In this document: one piece after another, positions 8,071 to 18,246 of the stretch
Layout of the letters: every line of letters starts with the position of its first letter
How positions within the stretch are numbered: the stretch's first letter is position 1
Source of the DNA: Saccharopolyspora kobensis
GTDB lineage: Bacteria > Actinomycetota > Actinomycetes > Mycobacteriales > Pseudonocardiaceae
Direction of reading: 5' to 3'
Assembly (NCBI RefSeq): GCF_900108315.1
Contig: NZ_FNVB01000002.1
Span: 1,140,562 to 1,204,561 of the forward strand
Length of the DNA stretch: 64,000 nucleotides
The notes under the pieces: generated by a model
What the model was told of the DNA's origin: nothing
What the model saw: the letters and a program-made list of their open reading frames with translations, nothing else
Database searches by the model: none
Program-made: the position numbers and the translations under genes

Positions 8071-8949
8071 TCAGGCGTCCTGTGCGCAGCGGAAGCCGGT
8101 GTTGCCCGTGGAGGTGTCGGGGGTCAAGCCCTGGCGGGCCGATACCCGGTAGCGGCGGCAGTACGAGTCGTGGCACAGGTAGGAGCCGCCCCGGGCGCTG
8201 CGGCTCGGGCCACCGGGGGCGAACCGGTCGGCGCACCACTCCCAGACGTTGCCGGTGGTGTTGTGCAGGCCGAAGGCGTTCGGTTCGAACGCGGTGACCG
8301 GGCAGGTGCCGACCCAGCCGTCGGACCGGTCGTTGTGCTGCGGAAACGTCCCCTGCCACACGTTCATCCGGTGTTCCCCGCCCGGTTCCCGCTCATCGCC
8401 CCACGGGAAGGGGCGGCCCGCGAGGCCGCCGCGCGCGGCGTACTCCCACTCCGCCTCGGACGGGAGCCGCAGCCCGGACCACGCGCAGTACGCCTGCGCG
8501 TCGCTCCAGGACACGTGCACCACGGGGTGATCGGCCCTGCCGTCCACATCGGACCCCGGCCCTTCCGGGCGGCGCCAGTCGGCTCCCTCGACCTGGCGCC
8601 ACCACGGGGCCGCCGCGACGCCGCGGGTCGGTGGGAAGTCGTCGGGCAGCAGGCCCGCGAACACGAAGGACCAGCCCCACCGCTCGGCCTCCGTGCGGTA
8701 GCCGGTGGCGGCGGTGAACTCGGCGAACTCCGCGTTGGAGACAGCGGTGCGGCTGATCCGGAACGGCCCGACCCGCACCGTCCGGACCGGCCCTTCCTCC
8801 GCGTAGGCGAGCTCGTCCTCGCTGCCCATCAGGAACGAGCCGCCGTCGAGCCGCACCATGCCTTCCGCCCGGGGAACGGCGGCGGGCGAGACTTCGGCGT
8901 CCGTCGTGGACCGCCCTGCCGAAGGTGCGCAGCAGGCCCGTTCAGTCAT
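8071..8949 (-). CDS. Formylglycine-generating enzyme (sulfatase-maturing, SUMF1 family)
   Basis: 292 aa. It oxidises the active-site cysteine of sulfatases to Calpha-formylglycine. The FGE-sulfatase fold runs from GMVRLDGGSFLMGSED through HPVVHVSWSDAQAYCAWSG, LPSEAEWEYAARGG and NTTGNVWEWCADRF to GGSYLCHDSYCRRYR. The two cysteines of aerobic FGEs, which form the Cu(I)/redox pair, are Cys259 and Cys264. The start overlaps the end of the sulfatase gene by 8 bases, so enzyme and substrate are coupled. This coupling and the intact CSPTR motif in the neighbour make the assignment firm. Confidence 0.93.
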   Translation of the reverse strand: MTERACCAPSAGRSTTDAEVSPAAVPRAEGMVRLDGGSFLMGSEDELAYAEEGPVRTVRVGPFRISRTAVSNAEFAEFTAATGYRTEAERWGWSFVFAGLLPDDFPPTRGVAAAPWWRQVEGADWRRPEGPGSDVDGRADHPVVHVSWSDAQAYCAWSGLRLPSEAEWEYAARGGLAGRPFPWGDEREPGGEHRMNVWQGTFPQHNDRSDGWVGTCPVTAFEPNAFGLHNTTGNVWEWCADRFAPGGPSRSARGGSYLCHDSYCRRYRVSARQGLTPDTSTGNTGFRCAQDA

Positions 8950-11302
8950 GGGCGGCCTTGAACCGGGCGCGATCCCGATCGGCCTCGGCGTTGTCGTGCA
9001 GGTCCTCGCCCAGGTCGACGCGGACCCGGTGCAGCTCGCCGGAGAAGGCGTTGTCCGCCACCGGGTAGTCGTCGGTGACCGGTGTCGCGCGGTCGACGCC
9101 GATGTCGAAGGTCTCGTCGAAGGCGAAGTAGTACGGGATGGTCTTCGGGACGACGACCTCGCCGACCTGCTCCCCGTCGACGTGCAGCGTCACGTCACCG
9201 CCCCGGCCGACACCGCCGCCGTGGTAGGCGAAGTCCACCTGGATCTCGTGGCGCCCGGCGGCCAGCGGCGCGCGGGCCCGCGCGGTGTGCACCTCCAGGC
9301 CGAAGTAGTTGTAGGCGTAGCAGAGAAGGCCCTCGTGGAAGTACACCGACCAGCCGCCGAAACGGCCGCCCTGGGCGATGATCACGCCCGCTGCCGCGCC
9401 ATCGGTCTCGACCAGGGCGGTCACCCGGTGCGAGCGGTTCTTGACGTTCGGCGCGGTCTCCTCCGTCAGCCGCTTGGCACCGGCGTGGAAGGTGATCGAC
9501 CGGCGCTCGCCCATGAGGTCGAGTCGCCCGGCCTCCTTCGGGTTCTCCCGCTCGGTCATCCGGTCGTCGAGCGGGAACACGCCGTGCCTGCCCGCTTCGA
9601 CGAGGAACAGCTGCTTGAGCTCGTTGAGCTTGCCCGGGTGCTCGGCGGCGATGTCGCACGCCTGCGTCCAGTCGACCGAGGTGTCGTAGAGCTCCCACTG
9701 GTCGTCGTCGAAGTAGCGGCGCTGGTCGCCCTGCACCATCTCCCACGGCGTGCCGTGGCGGGTCACCGCCATCCAGCCGTCGTGGTAGATGCCCCGGTTG
9801 CCGACCATCTCGAAGTACTGCAGCCGGTGCCGGTCCGGCGCGTCGGCGGCGTTGAAGCTGTAGAGCATGCTGGTGCCCTCGATCGGCTTCTGCGCGATGC
9901 CGTCCACCTCGACCGGGTGCGGGATGCCCGCCGCCTCCAGCACCGTGGGCACCACGTCGATCACGTGGTGGAACTGGTGGCGCACCCCGCCCCGCTCGGC
10001 GATCCCGCTGGGCCAGTGCACGATCATCCCGTCCCGGGTGCCGCCGAAGTGCGAGGCGACCTGCTTGGTCCACTGGTAGGGGGTGTTCATCGCCAGCGCC
10101 CAGCCGACCGGGTAGTGGGCGTGGGTCGTCGCGTCGCCGAGCGCGTCGGCGTTGTCGAGGATGAACTCGGCGCTGTCCGGGATGCCGCTGGCGAAGCGGT
10201 GCTCGTTGAGCGTGCCGCCGAGCCCGCCCTCCGCGGAGGCACCGTTGTCGCCGAGGATGTAGATGAACAGCGTGTCGTCCAGCGCGTCGAGCTCCTCCAG
10301 CGCGTCGACGAGCCGTCCCACCTGGTCGTCGGTGTGCTCGGCGAAACCCGCGTAGAGCTCCATCAGCGAGGCCGCCGCCCGCTGCTCGGTCGCCGACAGC
10401 TCGTCCCAGTGCGGAACGCCTTGCGCCCACGGCGCCAGCTCGGCGTCCTCGGGCACCACACCGAGCTCCTTCTGCCGCCGCAGCGTGATCTCCCGCTGCC
10501 GGTCCCAGCCGTGGTCGAAGGCGCCCCGGTACCTGTCGCGGTATTCGCGGGGCACGTGGTAGGGCGCGTGGGTGGCGCCGAACGGCAGGTAGACGAAGAA
10601 CGGGTGATCCGGCTTCAGGGACCGCTGGTCGCGCACCCAGTCGATCGCGTGATCGACGAGGTCCTCGGACAGGTGGTAGCCGTCCTCCGGCCTGCGCTCG
10701 GGCTCCAGCGGGGTCGTCCCGTCGAACAGCAGCGGATACCAGTGGTTCATCTCCGCGCACAGGAACCCGTAGAACTTCTCGAAGCCCTCCCCGGTCGGCC
10801 ACCGGTCGAACGGCCCCGCGGCGCTGACATCGCGAGCCGGGGTCTGGTGCCACTTGCCGAAAGCGGCGGTGTTGTAACCGTTTCCGCGCAGCACCTGCGC
10901 CAGCGTCGCGGCGCTGCGCGGGCGGATGCCGTTGTACCCGGGCGCGGCGCTGGCCATCTCGGTGGTCACGCCCATGCCCACGGAGTGGTGGTTGCGGCCG
11001 GTCAGCAGCGCCTGCCGGGTCGGCGAGCAGATCGCGGTGACGTGGAAGCGGCTGTAGCGCAGGCCGCCGTCGGCGAGCCGCTCGGCGGTCGGCATCCGGC
11101 ACGGGCCGCCGAAGGCGCTGGGCGCGCCGAAGCCCATGTCGTCGATGAGCACGACCACCACGTTCGGCGCCGATTCGGGTGGTCGCACGGGTTGCACGGG
11201 TTCGAACCGGGGCTGCTGGTCGCGCGCGTCCAGCGCGGTGGTCGGTGTCCCGGCCTCGTCCGGGATCGGCAGTCGCTCGCGGGAACGGGCGGCGTCGCTC
11301 AT
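8942..11302 (-). CDS. Arylsulfatase, AtsA-like (type I, formylglycine dependent)
   Basis: 786 aa, close to the size of mycobacterial AtsA. It hydrolyses sulfate esters. Key residues are the metal-binding LIDDMGFG (Asp54-Asp55) and the type I sulfatase signature CSPTRQALLTGR, whose Cys92 is the residue converted to formylglycine. Further family blocks are AAFGKWHQTP, FGATHAPYHVP, LGDNGAS and GGTRDGMIVHWP. A C-terminal beta-rich domain of about 200 aa follows. The ATG at 11302 has GGAGG six bases upstream and beats the in-frame ATGs before it. No signal peptide is visible, so it is predicted cytoplasmic unless exported by another route. Its substrate is unknown. Confidence 0.92.
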   Translation of the reverse strand: MSDAARSRERLPIPDEAGTPTTALDARDQQPRFEPVQPVRPPESAPNVVVVLIDDMGFGAPSAFGGPCRMPTAERLADGGLRYSRFHVTAICSPTRQALLTGRNHHSVGMGVTTEMASAAPGYNGIRPRSAATLAQVLRGNGYNTAAFGKWHQTPARDVSAAGPFDRWPTGEGFEKFYGFLCAEMNHWYPLLFDGTTPLEPERRPEDGYHLSEDLVDHAIDWVRDQRSLKPDHPFFVYLPFGATHAPYHVPREYRDRYRGAFDHGWDRQREITLRRQKELGVVPEDAELAPWAQGVPHWDELSATEQRAAASLMELYAGFAEHTDDQVGRLVDALEELDALDDTLFIYILGDNGASAEGGLGGTLNEHRFASGIPDSAEFILDNADALGDATTHAHYPVGWALAMNTPYQWTKQVASHFGGTRDGMIVHWPSGIAERGGVRHQFHHVIDVVPTVLEAAGIPHPVEVDGIAQKPIEGTSMLYSFNAADAPDRHRLQYFEMVGNRGIYHDGWMAVTRHGTPWEMVQGDQRRYFDDDQWELYDTSVDWTQACDIAAEHPGKLNELKQLFLVEAGRHGVFPLDDRMTERENPKEAGRLDLMGERRSITFHAGAKRLTEETAPNVKNRSHRVTALVETDGAAAGVIIAQGGRFGGWSVYFHEGLLCYAYNYFGLEVHTARARAPLAAGRHEIQVDFAYHGGGVGRGGDVTLHVDGEQVGEVVVPKTIPYYFAFDETFDIGVDRATPVTDDYPVADNAFSGELHRVRVDLGEDLHDNAEADRDRARFKAAHD

Positions 11303-11427
11303 CCACACCTCCAGGCGCATCCACGGACGATCTTCCACATCCGTCGCGAATCCACCAAGAAACCGGGCATCGCGGTCTCACCGAATGGGATCGTCGATGC
11401 CGCGCCCGCTTCCGAGGCGCACCGGTG

Positions 11428-12015
11428 CTAGGACGGCTCGCCCAGGACCAGCCGCAGGATCTCCTCGAACCGCTCGGTGGTCGGCGGCCGGTCCCGGAGC
11501 AGGCTCTGCAGGAGCACTCCGTCCATGAGGCCGACCAGCACGTCGATGCGCACCGGGTCGTCGGTGTAGCGGCGGCCGAACTCCGCGACGGCGTCCATCC
11601 AGCGGTGGGTCGGCGGGCGCAGCCGCGGGTCGCGGGCGGCGCGGAGGTACAGCTCGTACTCGGCGAGCAGGTGCGCCGAGCGGGCGACGACCTCGGTCAT
11701 CAGCTCGGCCAGCGCGCGCAGGCTGTCGGCACCGCCGTCGGCTCGCTCCGCGAGCACGCGCATCCGCTCGGCGTCCTCGTCCATGCAGCGGGTGAGCGCC
11801 TCGGTGAGCAGGTCTTCGATGCCGTTGAAGTAGTACGCCGCCGCGGTCGCGGGCAGCCCTGCCTCGCGGGAGACCGTCCGGTGGCTGACGCCTGCCACGC
11901 CGTCGCGGGCCACGACGCGCAGGGTCGCCTCGATCAGCTCCTGCTTCCGCCGCTCGCCCTTGATCCGGCGCCCGTCGGTGGTCGGCTCGCTCAGCGTGCC
12001 ACCTCCCAAGTGCAT
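11428..12015 (-). CDS. TetR-family transcriptional regulator
   Basis: 195 aa. The N-terminal HTH reads KQELIEATLRVVARDGVAGVSHRTVSREAGLPATAAAYYFNGIEDLL, typical of TetR proteins; the helical effector domain follows and contains no recognised ligand signature. It lies 61 bases downstream of an MFS transporter gene on the same strand, so the pair probably forms an exporter/repressor unit. A small interrupted palindrome (12028-12038) just before the start and two AACGATCGT palindromes before the transporter (13348-13375) are candidate sites. The start at 12015 is chosen because translation before it is unlike the family. Confidence 0.85.
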   Translation of the reverse strand: MHLGGGTLSEPTTDGRRIKGERRKQELIEATLRVVARDGVAGVSHRTVSREAGLPATAAAYYFNGIEDLLTEALTRCMDEDAERMRVLAERADGGADSLRALAELMTEVVARSAHLLAEYELYLRAARDPRLRPPTHRWMDAVAEFGRRYTDDPVRIDVLVGLMDGVLLQSLLRDRPPTTERFEEILRLVLGEPS

Positions 12016-12027
12016 GTTCACGCCGCC

Positions 12028-12038
12028 CGTACTGTACG
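12028..12038. promoter_or_regulatory. Small palindrome before the TetR gene
   Basis: CGTAC-T-GTACG is a perfect interrupted palindrome 13 bases upstream of the TetR start codon, in the 61-base gap behind the MFS gene. It may be an operator or part of a secondary promoter. Its length makes chance occurrence possible. Confidence 0.3.
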
Positions 12039-12076
12039 CAGCGGCGGTGGCCTGCTCGCGCAAGCCACCGCCGGGC

Positions 12077-13282
12077 TCACGCGGCCACCGGGTCGGTCTC
12101 CCGCGACTTCCGCCTGAGCAGCGGGAAGGCCAGCAACGCCACCAGGAAGGTGAGCCCGCCCGCGCCGGTCGCGATGACGAACCCGCCTTGGACGCCGAAG
12201 GCTTCGATCGCCTGGCCCGCTGCCGCCGCGCCGAGCGCGACGCCGATGTTCAGGCCGGTGATCGCCCAGGTCATGCCCTCCGTGAGCTTGCCGGCCGGGA
12301 CGAACTTCTCGACCATGCCCATGACCACGATCATCGTCGGGGCGAAGAAGATCCCGGCGAAGAACACCGTCACCGACAGCGCCGGGACACCGCCCGCGAC
12401 CAGCATCGGCAACGTGGTCAGCGCGGTGCCCGCGGTGAACACCAGGAGCAGCCGCGGCAGCGGAACGGTCAGCCTGCGCATCCCGAAGACCAGCCCGGAC
12501 AGCCCGGAACCGAGCGCGTAGACCGAGACCACGATCCCGGCGGCCGCGGGCTGCCCCAGGTGCTCTGCGAAGGCCACGCTGACCACGTCGACGGTGCCGA
12601 CGATGACGCCGCCCGCCACCAGCACGAGCACCAGGAACTTGACCGCGCCGCCCGCGATCGCCGAACCGCCGGTGACCTCCGCGGCCGGAACCACGGCCGG
12701 CTCGGTCCGGCGCTGCGCGACGAACAGCACCACGCCGACGGCCAGGAACACCGCGGCGACCAGCGGGCCCGCCTCCGGGAACAGCGCGGTGCACAGCGAA
12801 ACCGACAGCGCGGGGCCGATGACGAAGGTCAGCTCGTCGACCACCGACTCCAGCGAGAACGCGGTGTGCAGCCGCGGCGAGTCGCGGTACAGCTGCGACC
12901 ACCTGGCCCGCACCATCGCGGCCATGCTCGGCATGAACCCGGCCAGCACGGCGAAGACGAACAGCGTCCAGACGGGTGCGCCGTAGCGGGCGCAGAGCAG
13001 CAGCGCGCCGAGCGAGGCGACGCTGATCCCGGTCACCGGCAGCAGCACCCGGCCCTGCCCGAGGCGGTCGACCAGGCGCGACACCTGCGGGGCGATCAGG
13101 GCCATGGACAGCGTGAACGCCGCCGAAACCGCGCCCGCCAGGCCGTAGTCGCCGCGCATCTGGGCGAGCATCGCGATGATGCCGATCCCGGTCATGGGCA
13201 CCGGTATTCGAGCGACGAGTCCCGCCGCGGCGAAGGCGAGCGAGCCTGGTGCCGAGAACAGCTCCCGGTACGGATTAGCCAT
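12077..13282 (-). CDS. MFS transporter (12-TM, SetA/Bcr-like efflux type)
   Basis: 401 aa with twelve hydrophobic segments. The loop between helices 2 and 3 has APQVSRLVDRLGQGRVL, a variant of the MFS motif A, and the hydrophobic second half has an ALGSGLSGLVFGMRRL loop of the same kind. It is probably a drug or metabolite exporter. An ATG at 13282 is preferred over the GTG nine bases upstream. It is followed by a tetR gene on the same strand and preceded by paired TetR-type operator palindromes, which fits an inducible efflux unit. The substrate is unknown. Confidence 0.82.
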   Translation of the reverse strand: MANPYRELFSAPGSLAFAAAGLVARIPVPMTGIGIIAMLAQMRGDYGLAGAVSAAFTLSMALIAPQVSRLVDRLGQGRVLLPVTGISVASLGALLLCARYGAPVWTLFVFAVLAGFMPSMAAMVRARWSQLYRDSPRLHTAFSLESVVDELTFVIGPALSVSLCTALFPEAGPLVAAVFLAVGVVLFVAQRRTEPAVVPAAEVTGGSAIAGGAVKFLVLVLVAGGVIVGTVDVVSVAFAEHLGQPAAAGIVVSVYALGSGLSGLVFGMRRLTVPLPRLLLVFTAGTALTTLPMLVAGGVPALSVTVFFAGIFFAPTMIVVMGMVEKFVPAGKLTEGMTWAITGLNIGVALGAAAAGQAIEAFGVQGGFVIATGAGGLTFLVALLAFPLLRRKSRETDPVAA

Positions 13283-13347
13283 GGTGCGCACCGCTTCCGG
13301 CGACGTCCAGCAGCGTGCGGGTCATCGGGACTCCCCTCAGAAATTTG

Positions 13348-13375
13348 AACGATCGTAACAATTGAAACGATCGTT
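13348..13375. promoter_or_regulatory. Paired AACGATCGTT palindromes (TetR-type operator)
   Basis: Two copies of the palindrome AACGATCGT(T/A) lie 18 bp apart (13348-13357 and 13366-13375) in an unusually A/T-rich patch 66-93 bp upstream of the MFS start. Paired symmetric sites with this spacing are typical of TetR-family repressors. The TetR encoded behind the MFS gene is the natural candidate. Confidence 0.6.
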
Positions 13376-13501
13376 AGATTAGATACCACGGGCGGGCGCG
13401 CGGATCCACCGCGGGAGCCGCGAGAGACGAGGTGGAGGCCGCCGACGAGGGGCGATGAGGCGGAAAGCGGGAGTGCGACCTTGCCCACAGGGCAGGTTCG
13501 A

Positions 13502-13539
13502 TGCACTCTGCAACTAAGAGTGCAATAATGCACTATGCA

Positions 13540-13551
<12 letters not shown>
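13502..13551. promoter_or_regulatory. Tandem 23-bp operators overlapping the start of a TetR gene
   Basis: Site 1 (13502-13524) is TGCACTCT, 7 bases, AGAGTGCA: perfect 8-bp arms. Site 2 (13529-13551) is TGCACTAT, 7 bases, ATCGTGCA: 7 of 8 arm bases pair. Centres are 27 bp apart and the spacers are similar (GCAACTA, GCAATGA). The second site overlaps the likely translation start of the tetR gene, so repression of its own operon, including the DHA2 exporter, is expected. Confidence 0.72.
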
Positions 13552-15797
<2,246 letters not shown>

Positions 15798-15820
15798 CCG
15801 GCGCACCCGGACAACACCGC

Positions 15821-15864
15821 CTGCCCGCTGCTCGCGCCGTTCGACCGGCACGAGCAGCGGGCGG
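15821..15864. terminator. Bidirectional terminator between convergent genes
   Basis: GCCCGCTGCTCG (15823-15834) pairs perfectly with CGAGCAGCGGGC (15851-15862), and the stem extends outward by two more pairs. It lies exactly in the gap between the DHA2 exporter stop (15797) and the RidA-like stop (15867), so it can end both transcripts. Confidence 0.7.
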
Positions 15865-15866
15865 CA

Positions 15867-16268
15867 TCACGCCACAGCGGTCCCCTCGAGCTCGACCATC
15901 TGGCCCGGGATCGCCAGCCGCGTCACCCCGAGCATCGTCGTGGTCGGAGAAACCCCGGCAGCGCCCAACCTCGACGCGAGCACGCCGTAGTGCTGGAAGA
16001 GCAGGTCGACGTCGGTGGTGTAGACGTTGAGCCGGACGAGGTTCGCCAGGGACATCCCGGCCTCGCCGAGCACGGCCTCCAGGTTGTCGAGGCTCAGCGC
16101 CACCTGGCCCGCCATGTCGCCGTGGTGCTGGGGCTCGCCGTCGCTCCCCATCGCGGTCTGCCCGGAGCAGTACAGGGTGCGGGAGTGCCCGGAGACGACC
16201 TCGCCCTGGTTGAACCCCATCTCCACCGACCAGGTCACCGGGTTGATCGCCGTTCGTTCCAAAGCCAC
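15867..16268 (-). CDS. RidA/YjgF-family protein lacking the catalytic arginine
   Basis: 133 aa from a GTG. The RidA fold is visible in VVSGHSRTLYCSGQTAM, QVALSLDNLEAVLGEAGMSLANLVRLNVYTTD and the C-terminal GQMVELEGTAVA with the conserved Glu. In canonical RidA the segment before the last strand has PARS, whose Arg binds the 2-aminoacrylate carboxylate. Here the equivalent stretch reads SPTTTMLGV, so the Arg is missing and imine deaminase activity is doubtful. It is divergent from the WYL regulator gene and may be its target. The function is open. Confidence 0.8.
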   Translation of the reverse strand: MALERTAINPVTWSVEMGFNQGEVVSGHSRTLYCSGQTAMGSDGEPQHHGDMAGQVALSLDNLEAVLGEAGMSLANLVRLNVYTTDVDLLFQHYGVLASRLGAAGVSPTTTMLGVTRLAIPGQMVELEGTAVA

Positions 16269-16376
16269 ATCAGTTCCATTCGATCCACCGGGCGTCGTCG
16301 CCCGCCTGTGATGTCGCGTTGAGCCTCCCAACGAATCACGCCATCCTGCGTCGCATATTCCGATAGCTTTTCTCCC

Positions 16377-17354
16377 GTGCGCGCCGACCGGTTGGTTTCG
16401 CTGGTGCTGCTGCTCCGCCAGCGCGGTCGGCTGTCCGCGGCCGCCCTGGCCCGCGAGCTGGAGGTCTCGACCCGCACCGTGCTGCGTGACGTCGAAGCGC
16501 TGTCCGCGGCCGGTGTCCCCGTCTACGCCGAACGCGGCCGGCACGGCGGTTACGCGTTGCTGCCCGGTTTCCGGACGGAACTCGCCGGGCTGAACCACGA
16601 CGAGGCGCTCGCCCTGCTGGTCGCCGGATCGCGGCGCGGAGCGCAGGCGTTCGGCCTCGGCTCGGCGCTCGCATCGGCCATGCTCAAGGTGGTCGACGCA
16701 CTGCCGGAGAGCTACCGGGACACCGCGGCCGATGCGGCGCGGCGGCTGCTCATCGATCCCGAGACCGACCTCCTGTCCCGCCGCGTGGTGGCCACCGAGG
16801 AGGTGCCCGACGCCGTGGCGACCGAGATCCGGCGCGCGGTGTTCGCCGGGCGCAAGCTGCGCATCCACTACGCGGCTGCGGACCAGGCCCCGAAGTGGCG
16901 CACCGTGGATCCGATCGGCCTGGTCACCGTGCGCGGCCAGGGCTACCTGCTGGCTACGAGGTCCGGCGCGGACCGCACCTACCGGCTGGCCCGGGTGCTG
17001 GCCGCCGAGGCGCTCGACGAAGCCGCGCAACGACCGGACGGGATCGACCTCGACCGGGCCTGGCAGGAACGCAGCACGCGGTTCCGGACCGGCGGTGATC
17101 AGGTCGCCGTGCTGGTCCGGGTGAACCCGGCGCGGCGTGCGGACCTGGCGGGCACGGCGCTGGCCGTCCGCGCCGAGGAAACCGATGCGGACGGGTGGCT
17201 GCGGCTGGAGGTGACCTTCCAGGATGCGCGACACGCCGAATGGGCGCTGTGGCAGCTCACCACTGATGCAGAAGCCCTCGCCCCGCAGTGGCTGCGCACC
17301 TCCCTGCGCGATCGCGCTGCCGCCATCGCCGCCCGCTACGGAACGTCGCCCTGA
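16377..17354 (+). CDS. HTH-WYL domain transcriptional regulator (YafY/PafC type)
   Basis: 325 aa from a GTG start. The N-terminal DeoR-like winged helix is RLVSLVLLLRQRGRLSAAALARELEVSTRTVLRDVEALSAAGVPVYAERGRHGGYAL. A WYL domain follows (about 150-230), with KLRIHYAAADQ and TVDPIGLVTVRGQGYLLATRSG, and then a WCX-type C-terminal domain. Such proteins often sense nucleic-acid or small-molecule ligands and act as activators or repressors. It is divergent from the RidA-like gene with about 108 bases between starts. Its target could also be the catabolic operon downstream; that is inference. Confidence 0.86.
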   Translation: MRADRLVSLVLLLRQRGRLSAAALARELEVSTRTVLRDVEALSAAGVPVYAERGRHGGYALLPGFRTELAGLNHDEALALLVAGSRRGAQAFGLGSALASAMLKVVDALPESYRDTAADAARRLLIDPETDLLSRRVVATEEVPDAVATEIRRAVFAGRKLRIHYAAADQAPKWRTVDPIGLVTVRGQGYLLATRSGADRTYRLARVLAAEALDEAAQRPDGIDLDRAWQERSTRFRTGGDQVAVLVRVNPARRADLAGTALAVRAEETDADGWLRLEVTFQDARHAEWALWQLTTDAEALAPQWLRTSLRDRAAAIAARYGTSP

Positions 17355-17421
17355 CGCGCGGTATCGCGCTGCCCCGTGCGCGAACCGAGGAGTTGGACGG
17401 TCGCATCCGCTCCTGGACCGG

Positions 17422-18183
17422 TCAGCTGTTCTGCGCGGCGAACAGGAAGGCCGGGGGTTCGCCACCTCCGTGGCATTCGACCGCGGCACCGCTGACGTAG
17501 GAGGCCAGGTCGGAGGCCAGGAAGAGGGCGACGTTGGCGATCTCCTCCGGGCGGGCCATGCGGCCCAGGGGGATCGTGCGCTCGATCGCTTCGACGCCTT
17601 CGTCCCCGCCGTAGTGGTCTCCGGTCAGCTCCGTTCGGCACAGGCCCACGTTGATCGCGTTGACCCGGACTTTCGGGGCCCATTCCACCGCCAGGGAACG
17701 AGTGAGGGAGTCGAGGCCCGCTTTCGCCGCGCCGTAGGCCGCCGTGCCGGGTGAGGGGCGGAGGGCGCTGACGGAGGAGATGTTCACGATCGCGCCGCCG
17801 GTGTCCTGCCGCTGCATCGCGGCGTTGGCGGCTTGCGCAACCTGCAGCGGTCCGGCGAGGTTGAGGCCGAGGATCTTGTCGTGGAAGCGCGGGGAGGCGT
17901 CGGCCGCCAGCGCGTACGGCGCTCCCCCGGCGTTGTTCACCGCCACGTCGAGGCGCCCGTGCTGGGCGAGCAGGTCGTCCAGCATCGTGCGGACCGAATC
18001 CGCGTCCCGCACGTCGCAGCGCAGGTGCGAGGTGCCGGGGGCCGGCTCGTCCACTTCGGACCGGGCGCAGGTGACCACTCGGGCGCCTGCCGCCACGAAC
18101 GCCGCGGCGATCGCGCGGCCGATGCCCTTGGTGCCTCCGGTGACCAGGACGACCCGCCCCGCCATGTCCAGTTGAACCGCCAT
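17422..18183 (-). CDS. Short-chain dehydrogenase/reductase (SDR)
   Basis: 253 aa classical SDR. Cofactor motif TGGTKGIG is at residues 15-22, NNAG at 83-86, and the catalytic Ser137, Tyr150, Lys154 lie in NISSVSA...YGAAK. It should oxidise or reduce a hydroxyl/keto group with NAD(P). It is the last gene of the minus-strand catabolic run that contains the igr-like steroid genes. A 63-base gap with an AAGCAATTGCTT palindrome separates it from the hydratase gene upstream, so it may have its own control. A role in 3-hydroxyacyl-CoA or steroid hydroxyl oxidation is inference. Confidence 0.85.
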   Translation of the reverse strand: MAVQLDMAGRVVLVTGGTKGIGRAIAAAFVAAGARVVTCARSEVDEPAPGTSHLRCDVRDADSVRTMLDDLLAQHGRLDVAVNNAGGAPYALAADASPRFHDKILGLNLAGPLQVAQAANAAMQRQDTGGAIVNISSVSALRPSPGTAAYGAAKAGLDSLTRSLAVEWAPKVRVNAINVGLCRTELTGDHYGGDEGVEAIERTIPLGRMARPEEIANVALFLASDLASYVSGAAVECHGGGEPPAFLFAAQNS

Positions 18184-18221
18184 GCGCTCCTCCGTGGTCG
18201 GGAACCGGCCGCCAGCCTACC

Positions 18222-18233
18222 AAGCAATTGCTT
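18222..18233. promoter_or_regulatory. AAGCAATTGCTT palindrome upstream of the SDR gene
   Basis: A perfect 12-bp palindrome, extendable on both sides (CCAAGCAATTGCTTTGG), lies 39 bases before the SDR start. It is one of very few A/T-rich symmetric sites in the cluster and resembles TetR-type operators of acyl-CoA metabolism. It does not fit the KstR consensus. The regulator is unknown. Confidence 0.45.
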
Positions 18234-18246
18234 TGGTTCGAACCGT

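Noticed and set aside
8858..11431. Long plus-strand frame opposite the sulfatase
   Set aside because: The minus-strand sulfatase has intact catalytic motifs; the plus-strand product is compositional.
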